NCBI GenBank assembly: GCA_005778115.1
Contig: SXKJ01000044.1
Coordinates: forward strand, 1 to 58,458
Reading direction: 5' to 3'
DNA: 58,458 bases
Source of the DNA: Planctomyces sp.
GTDB taxonomy: Bacteria > Planctomycetota > Planctomycetia > Planctomycetales > Planctomycetaceae
Shown here: positions 1 to 7,957 of the stretch, in pieces
How positions within the stretch are numbered: the first letter of the stretch is position 1
Layout: the number at the start of each line of letters is the position of its first letter
Notes under the pieces: generated by a model
Seen by the model: the letters and a program-made list of their open reading frames with translations, nothing else
Databases searched by the model: none
What the model was told of the DNA's origin: nothing
Translations under genes and position numbers: made by a program

Positions 1-159
1 CCTTTCTGACTGAAGCGTTTTCAGTTGGTCCTGTTAGGAATCTGGCTTTTCTTTTCTCTCCTTCGTTTCTGAAACCCCACTTTCTTCGACGCCAAATCGT
101 TCACGGCGTTGCCCTTCGGGGCGAAAGCACAACATCAACACTGACGATTGGGATGGTGC
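1..159. other. Left edge, no gene recognised
   Basis: No reading frame in this edge segment resembles a protein I know and no clear hairpin is visible. It may hold the downstream region of the arsenate reductase gene that ends at 160. Confidence 0.4.
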
Positions 160-600
160 TCACAACAATCCGCTTTCGATCTTCGCCCTGATCTCATCGC
201 GCACACGGCGGAACTCAGCAAGCCGTTGTTCGTCGGTGCCGCTCGCGTGGAACGGATCGTCGAACGGCCAGTGCCAACGTTCGACGCGGGCGGGGAACAG
301 CGGGCATTCCTTCTCGGCGTTACCGCAAACGCTGATGATCAGGTCCGGCGGAGTTCCCACCGGAGGCAAGAATTGGCGGATGTGTTTGCTCACTTGCTGG
401 GAAAGATCGACGCCCGCTTCGCGCATCACCTGCACGGCCAGCGGATGGATGTAGCCAGCGGGATTCGCTCCGGCGGACAGGCTTTCAAACCGCTCCCCTG
501 CCAGATGCCGCAGCCAACCCTCAGCCATCTGACTGCGACACGAGTTGCCCGTGCAGAGAAAGAGAACCCGACGCGGAGAGTTCAAGCTAGTGTCAATCAC
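160..600 (-). CDS. arsC: Arsenate reductase, thioredoxin-linked LMW-PTP type
   Basis: Reduces arsenate to arsenite in the cytoplasm using a cysteine relay recycled by thioredoxin (family knowledge). The protein has the LMW phosphatase P-loop CTGNSCRSQ with C16 and C21 near the N terminus and the redox pair C92 and C99 in CGNAEKEC, matching the three-cysteine relay of the Staphylococcus ArsC type. Length, 146 residues, is normal. I chose the GTG at 600 because AAAGGA lies about 9 bases upstream; the longer frame to 705 would run over the neighbouring toxin gene. No ArsR, ArsB or Acr3 is visible nearby. A truncated copy of its 5' part lies at 1443-1613. Confidence 0.88.
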   Translation of the reverse strand: MIDTSLNSPRRVLFLCTGNSCRSQMAEGWLRHLAGERFESLSAGANPAGYIHPLAVQVMREAGVDLSQQVSKHIRQFLPPVGTPPDLIISVCGNAEKECPLFPARVERWHWPFDDPFHASGTDEQRLAEFRRVRDEIRAKIESGLL

Positions 601-670
601 CGATGACGTCCTTTCATGACCAGGCAAGCAAGAGAGGTTTGTATTTGTCGCGGGTGCTGGCGGCATGAAC

Positions 671-1017
671 TCAATCGTCCTCGGCTTTTTGAATGAGAAA
701 GTCATTCAGTGAAAGGTCGCGCTGCGCCAAATGGCGAATGGCGATGACCAGCACCCGATCGGGGCGGATCGTAAACACGGCCCGATGTGTCGGTCGTCGA
801 CCAATGCCAAAGTACAGGTCACGGATTTCAAATGGAAAATCGCCGCTTTCGCGAGACACGGCACAACGCTGCGGATTCGTGGCTAAGAGTCGATCGCGCC
901 GGCCAACGCGTTGTACCATTTCGCGGCCTGCGTTTGGGAGCGGTTGTCAGCCCACCACGCATAGGCCGCTTCCAGATTGGCGTGAGCTTGATCGGTCAAC
1001 AAAACCTGATAGTTCAT
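671..1017 (-). pseudogene. ParE/RelE-type toxin, frameshifted
   Basis: The ATG at 1017 overlaps the antitoxin stop (ATGA), the usual coupling in type II toxin-antitoxin pairs. This frame gives a ParE-like N terminus (MNYQVLLTDQAHANLEAAY) and stops at TAG 883-885 after 44 residues. The other frame, open to 671, continues the family sequence (LATNPQRCAVSRES, then DLYFGIGRRPTHRAVFTI). One inserted base near 885 would join them into a protein of about 115 residues. I read this as a one-base deletion that inactivates the toxin. A sequencing error or programmed frameshift is possible; no slippery heptamer is obvious. Confidence 0.75.
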
Positions 1018-1250
1018 GCCTTGTCCGCAAGGTTATGTTTCTGTCGAAACTCCGCGTCAATTTCCGTGAACGGGCGGAATCGCCCCGCTTCCACATCGTC
1101 GATCCCCGCTTGGATCGCCGCCAGATCATCCGACTCGCGCTCCAGCGCTGTGATCGCCGCTCGCAAGACGTCGTCTTCTGTCTGAAAATGGCCCCGCTCA
1201 AGATGTGTGTGAATTCGCTGACTGACGTCAGACGGAAATGGATAAGGCAT
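1014..1250 (-). CDS. ParD-like antitoxin
   Basis: Predicted antitoxin of 78 residues paired with the ParE-like gene downstream by a 4-base ATGA overlap. Its N terminus (PYPFPSDVSQRIHTHLERG) looks like a ribbon-helix-helix DNA-binding segment, followed by a charged helical region (EDDVLRAAITALERE) and an acidic tail, the usual ParD layout. Two adjacent ATGs occur at 1253 and 1250; GGAGAG lies about 5 bases before the second, so I start at 1250. Such antitoxins normally autorepress their own operon and neutralise the toxin by binding. Here the antitoxin is intact while the toxin frame is broken, which fits decay after loss of toxicity. Confidence 0.75.
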   Translation of the reverse strand: MPYPFPSDVSQRIHTHLERGHFQTEDDVLRAAITALERESDDLAAIQAGIDDVEAGRFRPFTEIDAEFRQKHNLADKA

Positions 1251-1370
1251 CATTCTCTCCATTGGATGGCAGACGACCGGACGTTGGCAGACTACCAGCG
1301 ACAGGCCGCGGACGCAAAACGTCGCATGAAACTTGCCGACCACAACCGATCAGCGAACTTGCCCTGGACC

Positions 1371-1446
1371 GTAGCCACGCTCGCCAAGAGCGTGGGAATT
1401 CCACGATTGAGCGAAGCTCTCCCACGCTCTTGGTGAGCGTGGCTAC
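1371..1446. repeat. GTAG-headed palindromic element (BIME-like)
   Basis: Two 27-base arms (1371-1397, 1420-1446) with one mismatch, both starting GTAGCC when read inward. Each arm is itself a hairpin: CCACGCTC, loop gccaa, GAGCGTGG. The inner end overlaps the stop codon of the truncated arsC copy. Confidence 0.9.
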
Positions 1447-1613
1447 ACGGCCAGCGGATGAGCATACCCGGCCGGATTCGCTCCGGCGGACAGGCTTTCA
1501 AACCGGTCCCCCGCCAGATGCCGCAACCAACCCTCCGCCATCTGGGTCCGACACGAGTTGCCCGTGCAGAGAAACAGAACGCGACGGCGGTGGCTCAGGA
1601 TGGTTTCACTCAC
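1443..1613 (-). pseudogene. Truncated arsC copy (5' fragment)
   Basis: Encodes 56 residues matching the start of the full arsenate reductase at 160-600, including the P-loop [13 protein letters not shown], then ends at a TAG inside the palindrome at 1371-1446. The GTG start (1613) is conserved. The duplicated segment spans 1446-1669 and matches 433-656 at a constant offset of 1013 bases without indels, so it includes the 5' flank. It lacks the C-terminal cysteine pair and cannot be an active reductase. Palindromes lie at both boundaries. Confidence 0.88.
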
Positions 1614-1667
1614 CGATGAGGTTCCTTCATGACCAGGTAAGCAAAAGAGGTTTGTCTTTGTCGCGGG

Positions 1668-1703
1668 TGGCCCAGCTTCGCAGAAGCTGGGTGCCGCAGG
1701 CAC
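1668..1703. repeat. Double hairpin bounding the arsC duplication
   Basis: CCCAGCTTC, loop gca, GAAGCTGGG at 1671-1691, directly followed by GTGC, loop cgcag, GCAC. The homology between the two arsC copies ends exactly where this element begins. Confidence 0.75.
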
Positions 1704-1792
1704 AAGAAACTTGGAGGACGCTGATTCCAAGGTTGAGGCCGTTAGGGCCATTGAATGTCAAACGCAGGTTTCTAATGCTGCGCAGTCCCGCC

Positions 1793-2050
1793 TCAGACGC
1801 GGAACTCTTTGACCAGATACCACCAACTCCGTTTCGCTTTTCTTACCTCTTCCAGCCGCAGGCCGCGTGCCTTCAACCAATCTCGGTTCTGCCGCCAACA
1901 CTCTCGTATTGGCTCGTTTGTTCCTGTGTCCGGGCCGTCGGGAAGACCCAAGTGGTCCCTGACCTTGCTGGCTCGGAAACGAGCACCGGGATTAACTGTT
2001 CTCGCCACTTGCAGCGTAGCTTCGAGGATTTCGTCGGATCTTTTCTGCAT
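1793..2050 (-). CDS. Small protein of unknown function
   Basis: I do not recognise this 85-residue protein. It is rich in Arg, Lys and Glu with a Trp-containing C terminus (AKRSWWYLVKEFRV) and no signal peptide or membrane segment. The segment FRASKVRDHLG reads like a helix of a small DNA-binding or winged-helix domain, but that is a guess. The frame has natural codon use and lies on the same strand as the arsenate reductase and toxin-antitoxin genes. No strong ribosome-binding site is visible before the ATG. Confidence 0.55.
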   Translation of the reverse strand: MQKRSDEILEATLQVARTVNPGARFRASKVRDHLGLPDGPDTGTNEPIRECWRQNRDWLKARGLRLEEVRKAKRSWWYLVKEFRV

Positions 2051-2413
2051 GGTTACTTGCCCCCCACTTTCCTTCGTCAGGTCTGAGCTACGGAAACAGA
2101 CTACGACCGGCTGTGCAGTCTATATGGGTCTCGCGGACCATCCGGATAACAGACAGTTCCGAGGGACGCCGAACAGTGAAGTGAGCCGCACGCGGTCTTT
2201 CGCGGTCGCGATTTGGGATGCGGCGATGGAAACGGACGTCAAACTATCGTGGTGACAATCACCTGCGAAGTTTAGAGGGAGTAGTGCAAAGTGCAGAGTG
2301 AAGAGTGCAAAGTGCAAAATGAGGAGCTGCATTTGGCACTTTGCACTCTTCACTCTGCACTCGCGTTTTGGTCGCGGAAGGCATCTCGGTGGGTCTCGAT
2401 GACTCGACCCACC
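2051..2413. other. Intergenic gap with palindromes
   Basis: No gene found. It holds a 26-base perfect inverted repeat (2290-2361) and the hairpin following the DUF1501 gene (2388-2417). I see nothing definable in 2100-2280. Confidence 0.5.
2290..2361. repeat. Long inverted repeat, 26-base perfect arms
   Basis: Arms 2290-2315 and 2336-2361 are perfect complements made of AGTGCA/GAGTG-like short units, separated by 20 bases. A GTAG lies just outside the left arm at 2281 (gtagtgcaaag). No T-run follows, so this is not a classical terminator. Confidence 0.85.
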
Positions 2414-2417
2414 CTAC
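2388..2417. repeat. GTAG-headed hairpin at end of DUF1501 gene
   Basis: Stem GGTGGGTC (2388-2395) with GACCCACC (2406-2413). Read on the minus strand it begins GTAGGGTGGGTC, and the TAG of this head (2414-2416) is the stop codon of the DUF1501 gene. Confidence 0.8.
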
Positions 2418-3817
2418 AGAATTTCTTGAACGACGCGGCCATGCACGTCGGTTAGGCGATAGTCGCGCCCTTGGAAGCGGAAGGTCAAGCGGGTGTGATC
2501 GAAGCCCAGGCGATCGAGCAGCGTGGCGTTGAGGTCGTGGACATGGACCGGATCGCGAGCGACGTTGAAGCTGTGATCGTCGGTCTCGCCGAAGGTTTGG
2601 CCGCCGCGAATGCCGCCGCCGGCCAGCCACATCGTGAAGCAGCGGCCGTGATGGTCGCGGCCGTAGTTCTCCGGCGTCAGCTTGCCTTGGCAATACACCG
2701 TGCGGCCGAACTCGCCGCCCCAGACGACCAGCGTCTCGTCGAGCAGGCCGCGCTGCTTGAGGTCTCGGACCAGCGCGGCACACGCTTGATCGACGTCGCC
2801 GCATTGCAGACGCAGGTCCGACGGCAAGTCGTAATGCTGATCCCAACCGCGATGATAAAGCTGCACGAACCGCACGCCCCGCTCGACCAGCCGCCGAGCC
2901 AGCAGACAATTCGCCGCGAACGATCCGGGCCGGCGAGCGTCTTTGCCGTACAACTCAAACGTGGATTCGCTCTCGCGAGACAGGTCGGTCAGTTCCGGGA
3001 CGGCGGTCTGCATCCGAAACGCGGTCTCGTACTGCGCGATGCGCGTTTCAATCTCGGTGTCGCCGAGTTTTTCCAATCGCCGTTGATTGAGTTCGGCGAG
3101 CGTGTCGAGCATCCGTCGCCGCGAATCGGCCGACAGTCCGGGCGGGTTCTTGAGGAACAAGACCGGCTCTCCGTCGGTGCGGAACTGCACCCCTTGATGC
3201 TGCGACGGCAGGAACTCCGCGCCCCACAACCGCGCGTACAACGGATCGGCTGGCCGAGCGGCACTGCCTCGCGACAGCAGCACGATGAACGCCGGCAAGT
3301 TGTCGTTGGCTCGGCCGAGTCCGTGACTGATCCACGCTCCGAAGCTGGGCCGGCCCGGCTGTTGATGTCCGGTCTGCAAGTACGTCACGGCCGGATCGTG
3401 ATTGATCGCCTCTGTCGTGACGCTGCGAATCACACATAGGTCATCGACGACTCCAGCCGTGTGCGGCAGCAACTCACTGATCCATGTGCCGCAGTCGCCG
3501 TGTTGAGCGAATCGAAATGCCGACGCGGTGAGCGGCAGGCTCGCTTGTCCCGACGTCATGCCGGTCAGTCGCTGAGTACCTCTCACCGACGCTGGCAATT
3601 CTTGGCCGTGCCATTCGCGGAGCTTCGGTTTGTAATCCAGCAGGTCCACTTGCGAAGGACCGCCGTGCATGAAGAGCGAAATGATGCTGCGAGCTTTCGG
3701 AGTTCGATGCGGCTGCGCGGCGAACCCGTCATCGGCCATCATCGCTGCGAGTGCGGTGGCTCCGAAGCCGAGGCCGGATGTTTTCAACCAATCACGACGA
3801 GTGTTTGTGTCGGGCAT
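2414..3817 (-). CDS. DUF1501 domain protein, Tat-exported
   Basis: Member of the planctomycete DUF1501 family, which has an alkaline-phosphatase/sulfatase-like fold and unknown substrate. The 467-residue protein starts with a twin-arginine signal ([22 protein letters not shown]) and carries the family blocks [17 protein letters not shown] near residue 50, the [15 protein letters not shown] region, and [12 protein letters not shown] then [19 protein letters not shown] toward the C terminus. DUF1501 genes are often paired with a DUF1549/DUF1553 cytochrome-type gene; none is adjacent here. The start at 3817 excludes an N-terminal stretch encoded by the inverted repeat at 3858-3959. The stop codon lies in a GTAG hairpin. 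Confidence 0.9.
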   Translation of the reverse strand: MPDTNTRRDWLKTSGLGFGATALAAMMADDGFAAQPHRTPKARSIISLFMHGGPSQVDLLDYKPKLREWHGQELPASVRGTQRLTGMTSGQASLPLTASAFRFAQHGDCGTWISELLPHTAGVVDDLCVIRSVTTEAINHDPAVTYLQTGHQQPGRPSFGAWISHGLGRANDNLPAFIVLLSRGSAARPADPLYARLWGAEFLPSQHQGVQFRTDGEPVLFLKNPPGLSADSRRRMLDTLAELNQRRLEKLGDTEIETRIAQYETAFRMQTAVPELTDLSRESESTFELYGKDARRPGSFAANCLLARRLVERGVRFVQLYHRGWDQHYDLPSDLRLQCGDVDQACAALVRDLKQRGLLDETLVVWGGEFGRTVYCQGKLTPENYGRDHHGRCFTMWLAGGGIRGGQTFGETDDHSFNVARDPVHVHDLNATLLDRLGFDHTRLTFRFQGRDYRLTDVHGRVVQEIL

Positions 3818-3857
3818 CTTTCGTTTCTCGACGGGTAACGCATTCCATTCAAAGGCT

Positions 3858-3959
3858 TGGCCACAAAAAACACGAGAAGCCACAAAAAGAATCCTATGGG
3901 CAAACTTCGACCGCAGTCCGATTCTTCCTTTTTGTGCCTTTTTGTGTTTCTCGTGGCAA
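3858..3959. repeat. A/T-rich inverted repeat, copy 1
   Basis: Left arm 3858-3893 (ccacaaaaaacacgagaag) and right arm 3921-3959 (gtgtttctcgtggcaa) are imperfect complements. The same sequence family recurs at 45611-45715. Read through, it would encode a spurious KHKKAQK-type peptide upstream of the DUF1501 start. Confidence 0.8.
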
Positions 3960-4019
3960 TTCACTGTCGTCGTTGAACGATGGTCGCGAACGAATCTCTC
4001 TGCTTCTAAAGGTGCGAAA

Positions 4020-4751
4020 TCAGTTTGACTGGCAGATTGCCACGTATCGCCGCACGGCTTCTGAGATGCCCAACTCCAGTGCGTCGGCGATGAGAGCGTG
4101 ACCGATCGAAACTTCTTCGACGTGCGGCACCGCTCGCAGGAATGAGCCGAGGTTGTCGAGGTTCAGATCGTGTCCGGCATTCACGCCGAGACCAACTTGC
4201 TGAGCGGCTCGCGCTGTCACCGCGTACTGCGCGAGTGATGCGTCTCGTTGGGCGGTTGTGAAGTCGCGAGCGTAGGGTTCGGTGTAAAGCTCGATGCGAT
4301 GTGCTCCGGTCGCGGGGACGAGGGGCATGGCTTCTGGCGTTGGGTCCATGAAGATCGAGACGCGGATGCCGGCGTCTCGCAGCGGCGGGACGACTCGCTT
4401 CAGCAGGTCGGCTTGAGCGACGACGTCCCAACCGTGGTCCGAGGTGCGTTGATCTGGCGCGTCGGGGACCAGCGTGCATTGCTCTGGGCGGACGGTGCGG
4501 ACGAGGCTCAGAAATTCGTCCGTCGGGTAGCCTTCGATGTTGAACTCGACGTGAAGTTCGCGGGTGAGTTGCCGCAGTTCATGGACGTCGCTGGGTCTCG
4601 TGTGGCGTTCGTCGGGGCGGGGATGGACGGTGATCCCGGCCGCCCCGCAGGCGACGCACAGCCGAGCGAATTTGCACACATCGGGCAGGCCGTTGTCGCG
4701 GGTGTTTCGCAGCAAGGCGACTTTGTTGAGGTTCGCGCTGAATGCGGTCAT
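4020..4751 (-). CDS. pdxJ: Pyridoxine 5'-phosphate synthase
   Basis: Condenses 1-deoxy-D-xylulose 5-phosphate with 3-amino-2-oxopropyl phosphate to make pyridoxine 5'-phosphate, the last ring-forming step of the DXP-dependent vitamin B6 pathway, in the cytoplasm. The 243-residue protein has the expected size and the family blocks [43 protein letters not shown] and [16 protein letters not shown], all typical of the PdxJ TIM barrel with its phosphate-binding and catalytic His/Glu residues. It stands alone on the minus strand. A perfect 28-base palindrome lies just upstream of its start (4776-4843) and may affect its transcription. Confidence 0.96.
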   Translation of the reverse strand: MTAFSANLNKVALLRNTRDNGLPDVCKFARLCVACGAAGITVHPRPDERHTRPSDVHELRQLTRELHVEFNIEGYPTDEFLSLVRTVRPEQCTLVPDAPDQRTSDHGWDVVAQADLLKRVVPPLRDAGIRVSIFMDPTPEAMPLVPATGAHRIELYTEPYARDFTTAQRDASLAQYAVTARAAQQVGLGVNAGHDLNLDNLGSFLRAVPHVEEVSIGHALIADALELGISEAVRRYVAICQSN

Positions 4752-4775
4752 CGTGGAGGCTTTCGTGAAAGCGAC

Positions 4776-4843
4776 GCCGTACCGCGACCGTCAGGGAGCG
4801 GCCTGAACGGTGGAGGGCCGCTCCCTGACGGTCGCGGTACGGC
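4776..4843. repeat. Perfect 28-base inverted repeat
   Basis: Arms 4776-4803 and 4816-4843 are exact complements (core ACCGCGACCGTCAGGGAGCG) with a 12-base spacer. It lies 25 bases upstream of pdxJ and before the divergent DUF3299-type gene. Confidence 0.9.
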
Positions 4844-5021
4844 TTTCAAAGGCGAACCGATATTACCGCCCCGATTAGCGGGTGGTGAGTGACGCGGAAC
4901 CGGTCGGGAGTGGCCACAACTCGGCCGAGTGGTATCATGGTCGGCGGTTTCCGTCGTTTTTTGGCGAACCGACGTATTGGCACTTATTCTCGCCAACTCT
5001 CTTTTCGCCAGCAGGTGCAGC

Positions 5022-5744
5022 ATGTCTCAGACTCTCGATCAATTGGAACCTTCCGCTGTGCGACCTTCATCTGCCGAGCAGAACTTTGACGAATTCGCTT
5101 ACAAGCCCATTCCCCCGCTGGCTCCGGTCTCGGCCCTGTTGGGGATCTGTGCTTTGTCGGGGCTGCTCAGTCCGTTGGGGATGGTCTTTGCTGTGTTTGG
5201 TTTTGTGCTGGGCTTTTTGGCTCTGCGACAGATTGATCAATCGGACGGCGGTCTGAGCGGCCGCAAGCTGGCGATGGCAGGAGTCGTGACCTCGGCAGTG
5301 TTGCTCGTCAGTTGCACTTCGCTGCATGTCTATTGGTATCAGACGGAAGTCCCTCCGGGTTATCAGCGAATCAGCTTTGGATTGGACATCTCGAGGAAGG
5401 GGTTCATCAACGAAGACGGTCAGGGGCGAGTCCATCCGGACATCGCCGCGCTGGAGGGGAAGCAACTGTTCTTAAAAGGTTACATGTACCCCGGAACTCA
5501 GTTGGATGACCTGTCGACGTTCCTGCTCTGTCGAGACAATGGCGACTGTTGTTTCGGAGGACAGCCGAAACTAACCGATATGATCAAGGTGAAGATGACG
5601 GGTGACTTGCGAGCCTACCACATGCAACACCTGGTCTCGGTGGCCGGAGTTTTCCGGTTGCGAGATTTGCGAAAAGCCGGCAACCTAGAACCGGCCTTTG
5701 AGTTGGAAGCCACTCATTTCGGACTCGCCAAGACGTCCTATTGA
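5022..5744 (+). CDS. Membrane protein with DUF4190-like helices and a DUF3299-like domain
   Basis: A 240-residue protein. Residues about 35-105 hold two hydrophobic segments around a short RQIDQSDGGLSGRKLA loop, the pattern of the DUF4190 membrane module. The C-terminal half (KQLFLKGYMYPG, then LLCRDNGDCCFGGQPKLTD) matches the DUF3299 type, with the CCFGG block also seen as CCFG in the next gene. The function of DUF3299 is unknown; the fold is probably an OB-like domain outside the membrane. The start at 5022 follows AGGTGCAGC. The next gene, also DUF3299, begins 21 bases downstream, suggesting an operon and a shared role. Confidence 0.82.
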   Translation: MSQTLDQLEPSAVRPSSAEQNFDEFAYKPIPPLAPVSALLGICALSGLLSPLGMVFAVFGFVLGFLALRQIDQSDGGLSGRKLAMAGVVTSAVLLVSCTSLHVYWYQTEVPPGYQRISFGLDISRKGFINEDGQGRVHPDIAALEGKQLFLKGYMYPGTQLDDLSTFLLCRDNGDCCFGGQPKLTDMIKVKMTGDLRAYHMQHLVSVAGVFRLRDLRKAGNLEPAFELEATHFGLAKTSY

Positions 5745-5765
5745 TTTCGTCCACGGAGCCTCGCG

Positions 5766-6488
5766 ATGACTCTTTGCCCCAAATTGGAATGGATGCTGGC
5801 GGCGGGAGTGATCGCGATCGGAACGCTTGCGGGATGCGGGCATGTGGAAGGGGAAGCGGCGAACTCCAATTCCACCGCGACGGTGACGCTCGGTTTGCCA
5901 GCCGATGAGCCAGCCTCGATGGCCGAGCCGACGAACGTCCAACCCGCGTCGGCCAGCCAGCCGGCTGCCAGTGAAGTCATCGCGGCAAACGATCAACCCA
6001 CCGAGACCAAATCGTCCACGGCTGCTGCAACTGCTGACGCGAGTCCTGCGACGAACTCAACTTCGGCCGATGAATCGCGATCGTTCAAAGTTGAAGGGCC
6101 GGATCAAGCGATTCGCGTCAGCTTCGATGACATCGATCTGCTTAAGGTGCTGAACCTCGACCCGGTCCCGGCAGATGCACCCGAACGATTGCCGAAGTGG
6201 CTGAAGGCGCTCGACGGCAAACGGATTCGAGTCCGGGGGTTCATGTTCCCGCCGTTTCAAGACACGGACATTCGCGGGTTCGTGCTGGCTCGCGACAATC
6301 AGATCTGCTGCTTCGGACGAACCCCCAAAGAATACGACCTGATCGACACCTTCATGCGCAAAGGGGTGACGACTCATTACATTCAAGGCCGCCCGTTCGA
6401 CGTGGTGGGCGTCTTCCACATCAAGTCGGAAATTGAGAAATACACCGCGATGTACGAATTGGAAGACGCGATCGTGATTGAGAAGTAA
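5766..6488 (+). CDS. DUF3299-domain lipoprotein
   Basis: A 240-residue lipoprotein: the signal peptide ends in LAGCG, so lipidation is at C24. A low-complexity Ala/Ser/Thr-rich linker covers about residues 28-105, followed by the DUF3299 domain: [38 protein letters not shown] and [17 protein letters not shown]. The same blocks occur in the preceding gene, so the two are tandem members of one family, one anchored by membrane helices and one by lipid. Function unknown. It is followed by the BIME-like palindrome at 6499-6616, only 11 bases after the stop. Confidence 0.85.
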   Translation: MTLCPKLEWMLAAGVIAIGTLAGCGHVEGEAANSNSTATVTLGLPADEPASMAEPTNVQPASASQPAASEVIAANDQPTETKSSTAAATADASPATNSTSADESRSFKVEGPDQAIRVSFDDIDLLKVLNLDPVPADAPERLPKWLKALDGKRIRVRGFMFPPFQDTDIRGFVLARDNQICCFGRTPKEYDLIDTFMRKGVTTHYIQGRPFDVVGVFHIKSEIEKYTAMYELEDAIVIEK

Positions 6489-6498
6489 GAAACAATTG

Positions 6499-6616
6499 CC
6501 CGCCACCGGGCTTGCCCCGGTGGTTCCCGCGCTTCTGCACTACGGACACTTGGGTTCAAACGAATCGCGCCGTAGTGCAGAAGCGCGGGAACCACCGACA
6601 CAAGGTCGGTGGCGGG
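6499..6616. repeat. BIME-like palindrome with covarying arm hairpins
   Basis: Two 46-47 base arms (6499-6545, 6570-6616). Their inner 22 bases, containing CTGCACTACGG / CCGTAGTGCAG, are identical. The outer hairpins differ only by compensating changes: CCACCGGG/CCCGGTGG on the left, CCACCGAC/GTCGGTGG on the right, both around a CTTG-type loop. Confidence 0.92.
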
Positions 6617-6641
6617 AGAGTTGAAACAAAGGAGCCTCGCC

Positions 6642-7877
6642 ATGAAATCCCGCCTGCTCATCGTTCTCGCGGCCGCCGCGCTGTTGGTTCCGCAAGCCGC
6701 TCGTGCTGAGAAGCACACGAAGACGACGTACTTCTGCTGCCCGTTCTGTGCGGCTCCCTCTCTGACGCTCAGCGAGCAATTGACTCAGGCCGATGCGGCA
6801 GTGCTCGTAAAGTGGGTTGATGGCAAACCTCCCACGGAGAAATCTCCTGTCGGGTCCACGACGTATTCCATCATTGAACTCGCGCGCGGGCCGAAGGAGT
6901 CCTTGAAGAAGGACGACAAGATCACCGTGCCCCGTTTTCGAGCCGGCAAGAAGGACGACCTCTTTCTGCTCTTCGGGACCAAAGACAAAGAGATCGACTG
7001 GTCCAGCCCGCTGGAAGTCACCGAGGTGACGTACCAATACATCAAGCAAGCTCCATCGCCAGAGTCACCGACCACCAAGCGGCTGGAATACTTCCTCAAG
7101 TTCATGGAGTACCCCGATCAGCTTGTCTCGAACGACGCCTATGGCGAATTCGCGAACGCTCCTTACGAGGACATCGTCAAAATCAAAGACAAGATGGACC
7201 ACAAGAAGATCCTCCGTTGGGTCACCAACAAAGAGACCTCGCCGACTCGGCTGGGTTTGTATGGCCTGTTGCTCGGCCTGTGCGGCGACGAGGAAGACGC
7301 GGCCGTGATGGAGAAAAAGATTGAAGAGCAAACCCAAGACTTCCGACTCGGCATCGACGGCTTGATCTTCGGCTATCTGCTGCTGACCGGCGAAAAGGGA
7401 TTGGATCGAATCGACCGCAGCAAGTTTCAAGACAAGAAGGCTCCGTTCAGCGAGACCTACGCCGGCATGCAAGCTCTGCGTCAAATGTGGACCTACGGCA
7501 ACGGCCGCATCAGCAAGGAACGGATGCGGAAGTCGATGCGCGAATTGCTCGACCGCCCCGAACTCGCCGACCTCGTCGTCGCTGACCTCGCTCGTTGGGA
7601 AGACTGGTCTGTGCAAGACCGCCTGATGAAGCTCTACGGCGAAGGTGAGTACTCGCTGCCGTCGATCAAGCGCGCGATCGTGCGCTACTTCTTGACCGCC
7701 GCGAAGGTCCAGCCCCCCAAGACCGACGACACGAAAACGGAAGTCGCCAGCAGCGCTGATCCGAAACCAGTCGAACTTCCGGCCTCAGCCGTGCAGGCCC
7801 GCGCGAACCTGGAAAAGCTCCGCGAGAAAGACCTGAAGACGGTCAAAGAAGCGGAACGGTTTTTCTTCCTACAGTAG
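6642..7877 (+). CDS. Secreted protein of unknown function, paralogue 1
   Basis: A 411-residue protein that I cannot assign to a named family. It starts with a Sec signal peptide (LLIVLAAAALLVPQAARA), then a CCPFC motif near residue 30, a beta-rich region with GSTTYSIIELARGPKE, and a helical C-terminal half (LGLYGLLLGLCGDEEDAAVMEK, WTYGNGRISKERMRKSMREL) that looks HEAT- or TPR-like. The mature protein is probably periplasmic. AAAGGAG precedes the start at 6642. The next gene at 7958 is a clear paralogue. The stop TAG is the head of the GTAG element at 7874. Confidence 0.8.
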   Translation: MKSRLLIVLAAAALLVPQAARAEKHTKTTYFCCPFCAAPSLTLSEQLTQADAAVLVKWVDGKPPTEKSPVGSTTYSIIELARGPKESLKKDDKITVPRFRAGKKDDLFLLFGTKDKEIDWSSPLEVTEVTYQYIKQAPSPESPTTKRLEYFLKFMEYPDQLVSNDAYGEFANAPYEDIVKIKDKMDHKKILRWVTNKETSPTRLGLYGLLLGLCGDEEDAAVMEKKIEEQTQDFRLGIDGLIFGYLLLTGEKGLDRIDRSKFQDKKAPFSETYAGMQALRQMWTYGNGRISKERMRKSMRELLDRPELADLVVADLARWEDWSVQDRLMKLYGEGEYSLPSIKRAIVRYFLTAAKVQPPKTDDTKTEVASSADPKPVELPASAVQARANLEKLREKDLKTVKEAERFFFLQ

Positions 7878-7935
7878 CCTGACTCTCCGAGTCGGGATGT
7901 TTTCGAGGAAGCCCCGACTCAGAGAGTCGGGATAC
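7874..7935. repeat. GTAG-headed palindromic element
   Basis: Left arm GTAGCCTGACTCtccGAGTC; right arm read inward GTATCCCGACTCtctGAGTC. Each arm is its own hairpin around CTC...GAG. The TAG at 7875-7877 ends the upstream coding sequence. Confidence 0.85.
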
Positions 7936-7957
7936 GGCAGACCCTCGGAGATCTATC

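Noticed and set aside
160-705. Longer arsC start at 705
   Set aside because: It would overlap the toxin gene and reads into non-conserved sequence, while GTG 600 has a good ribosome-binding site and is conserved in the truncated copy.
2305-2320. Possible insertion-sequence ends
   Set aside because: No transposase is coded anywhere in the window, so I do not call any insertion sequence.
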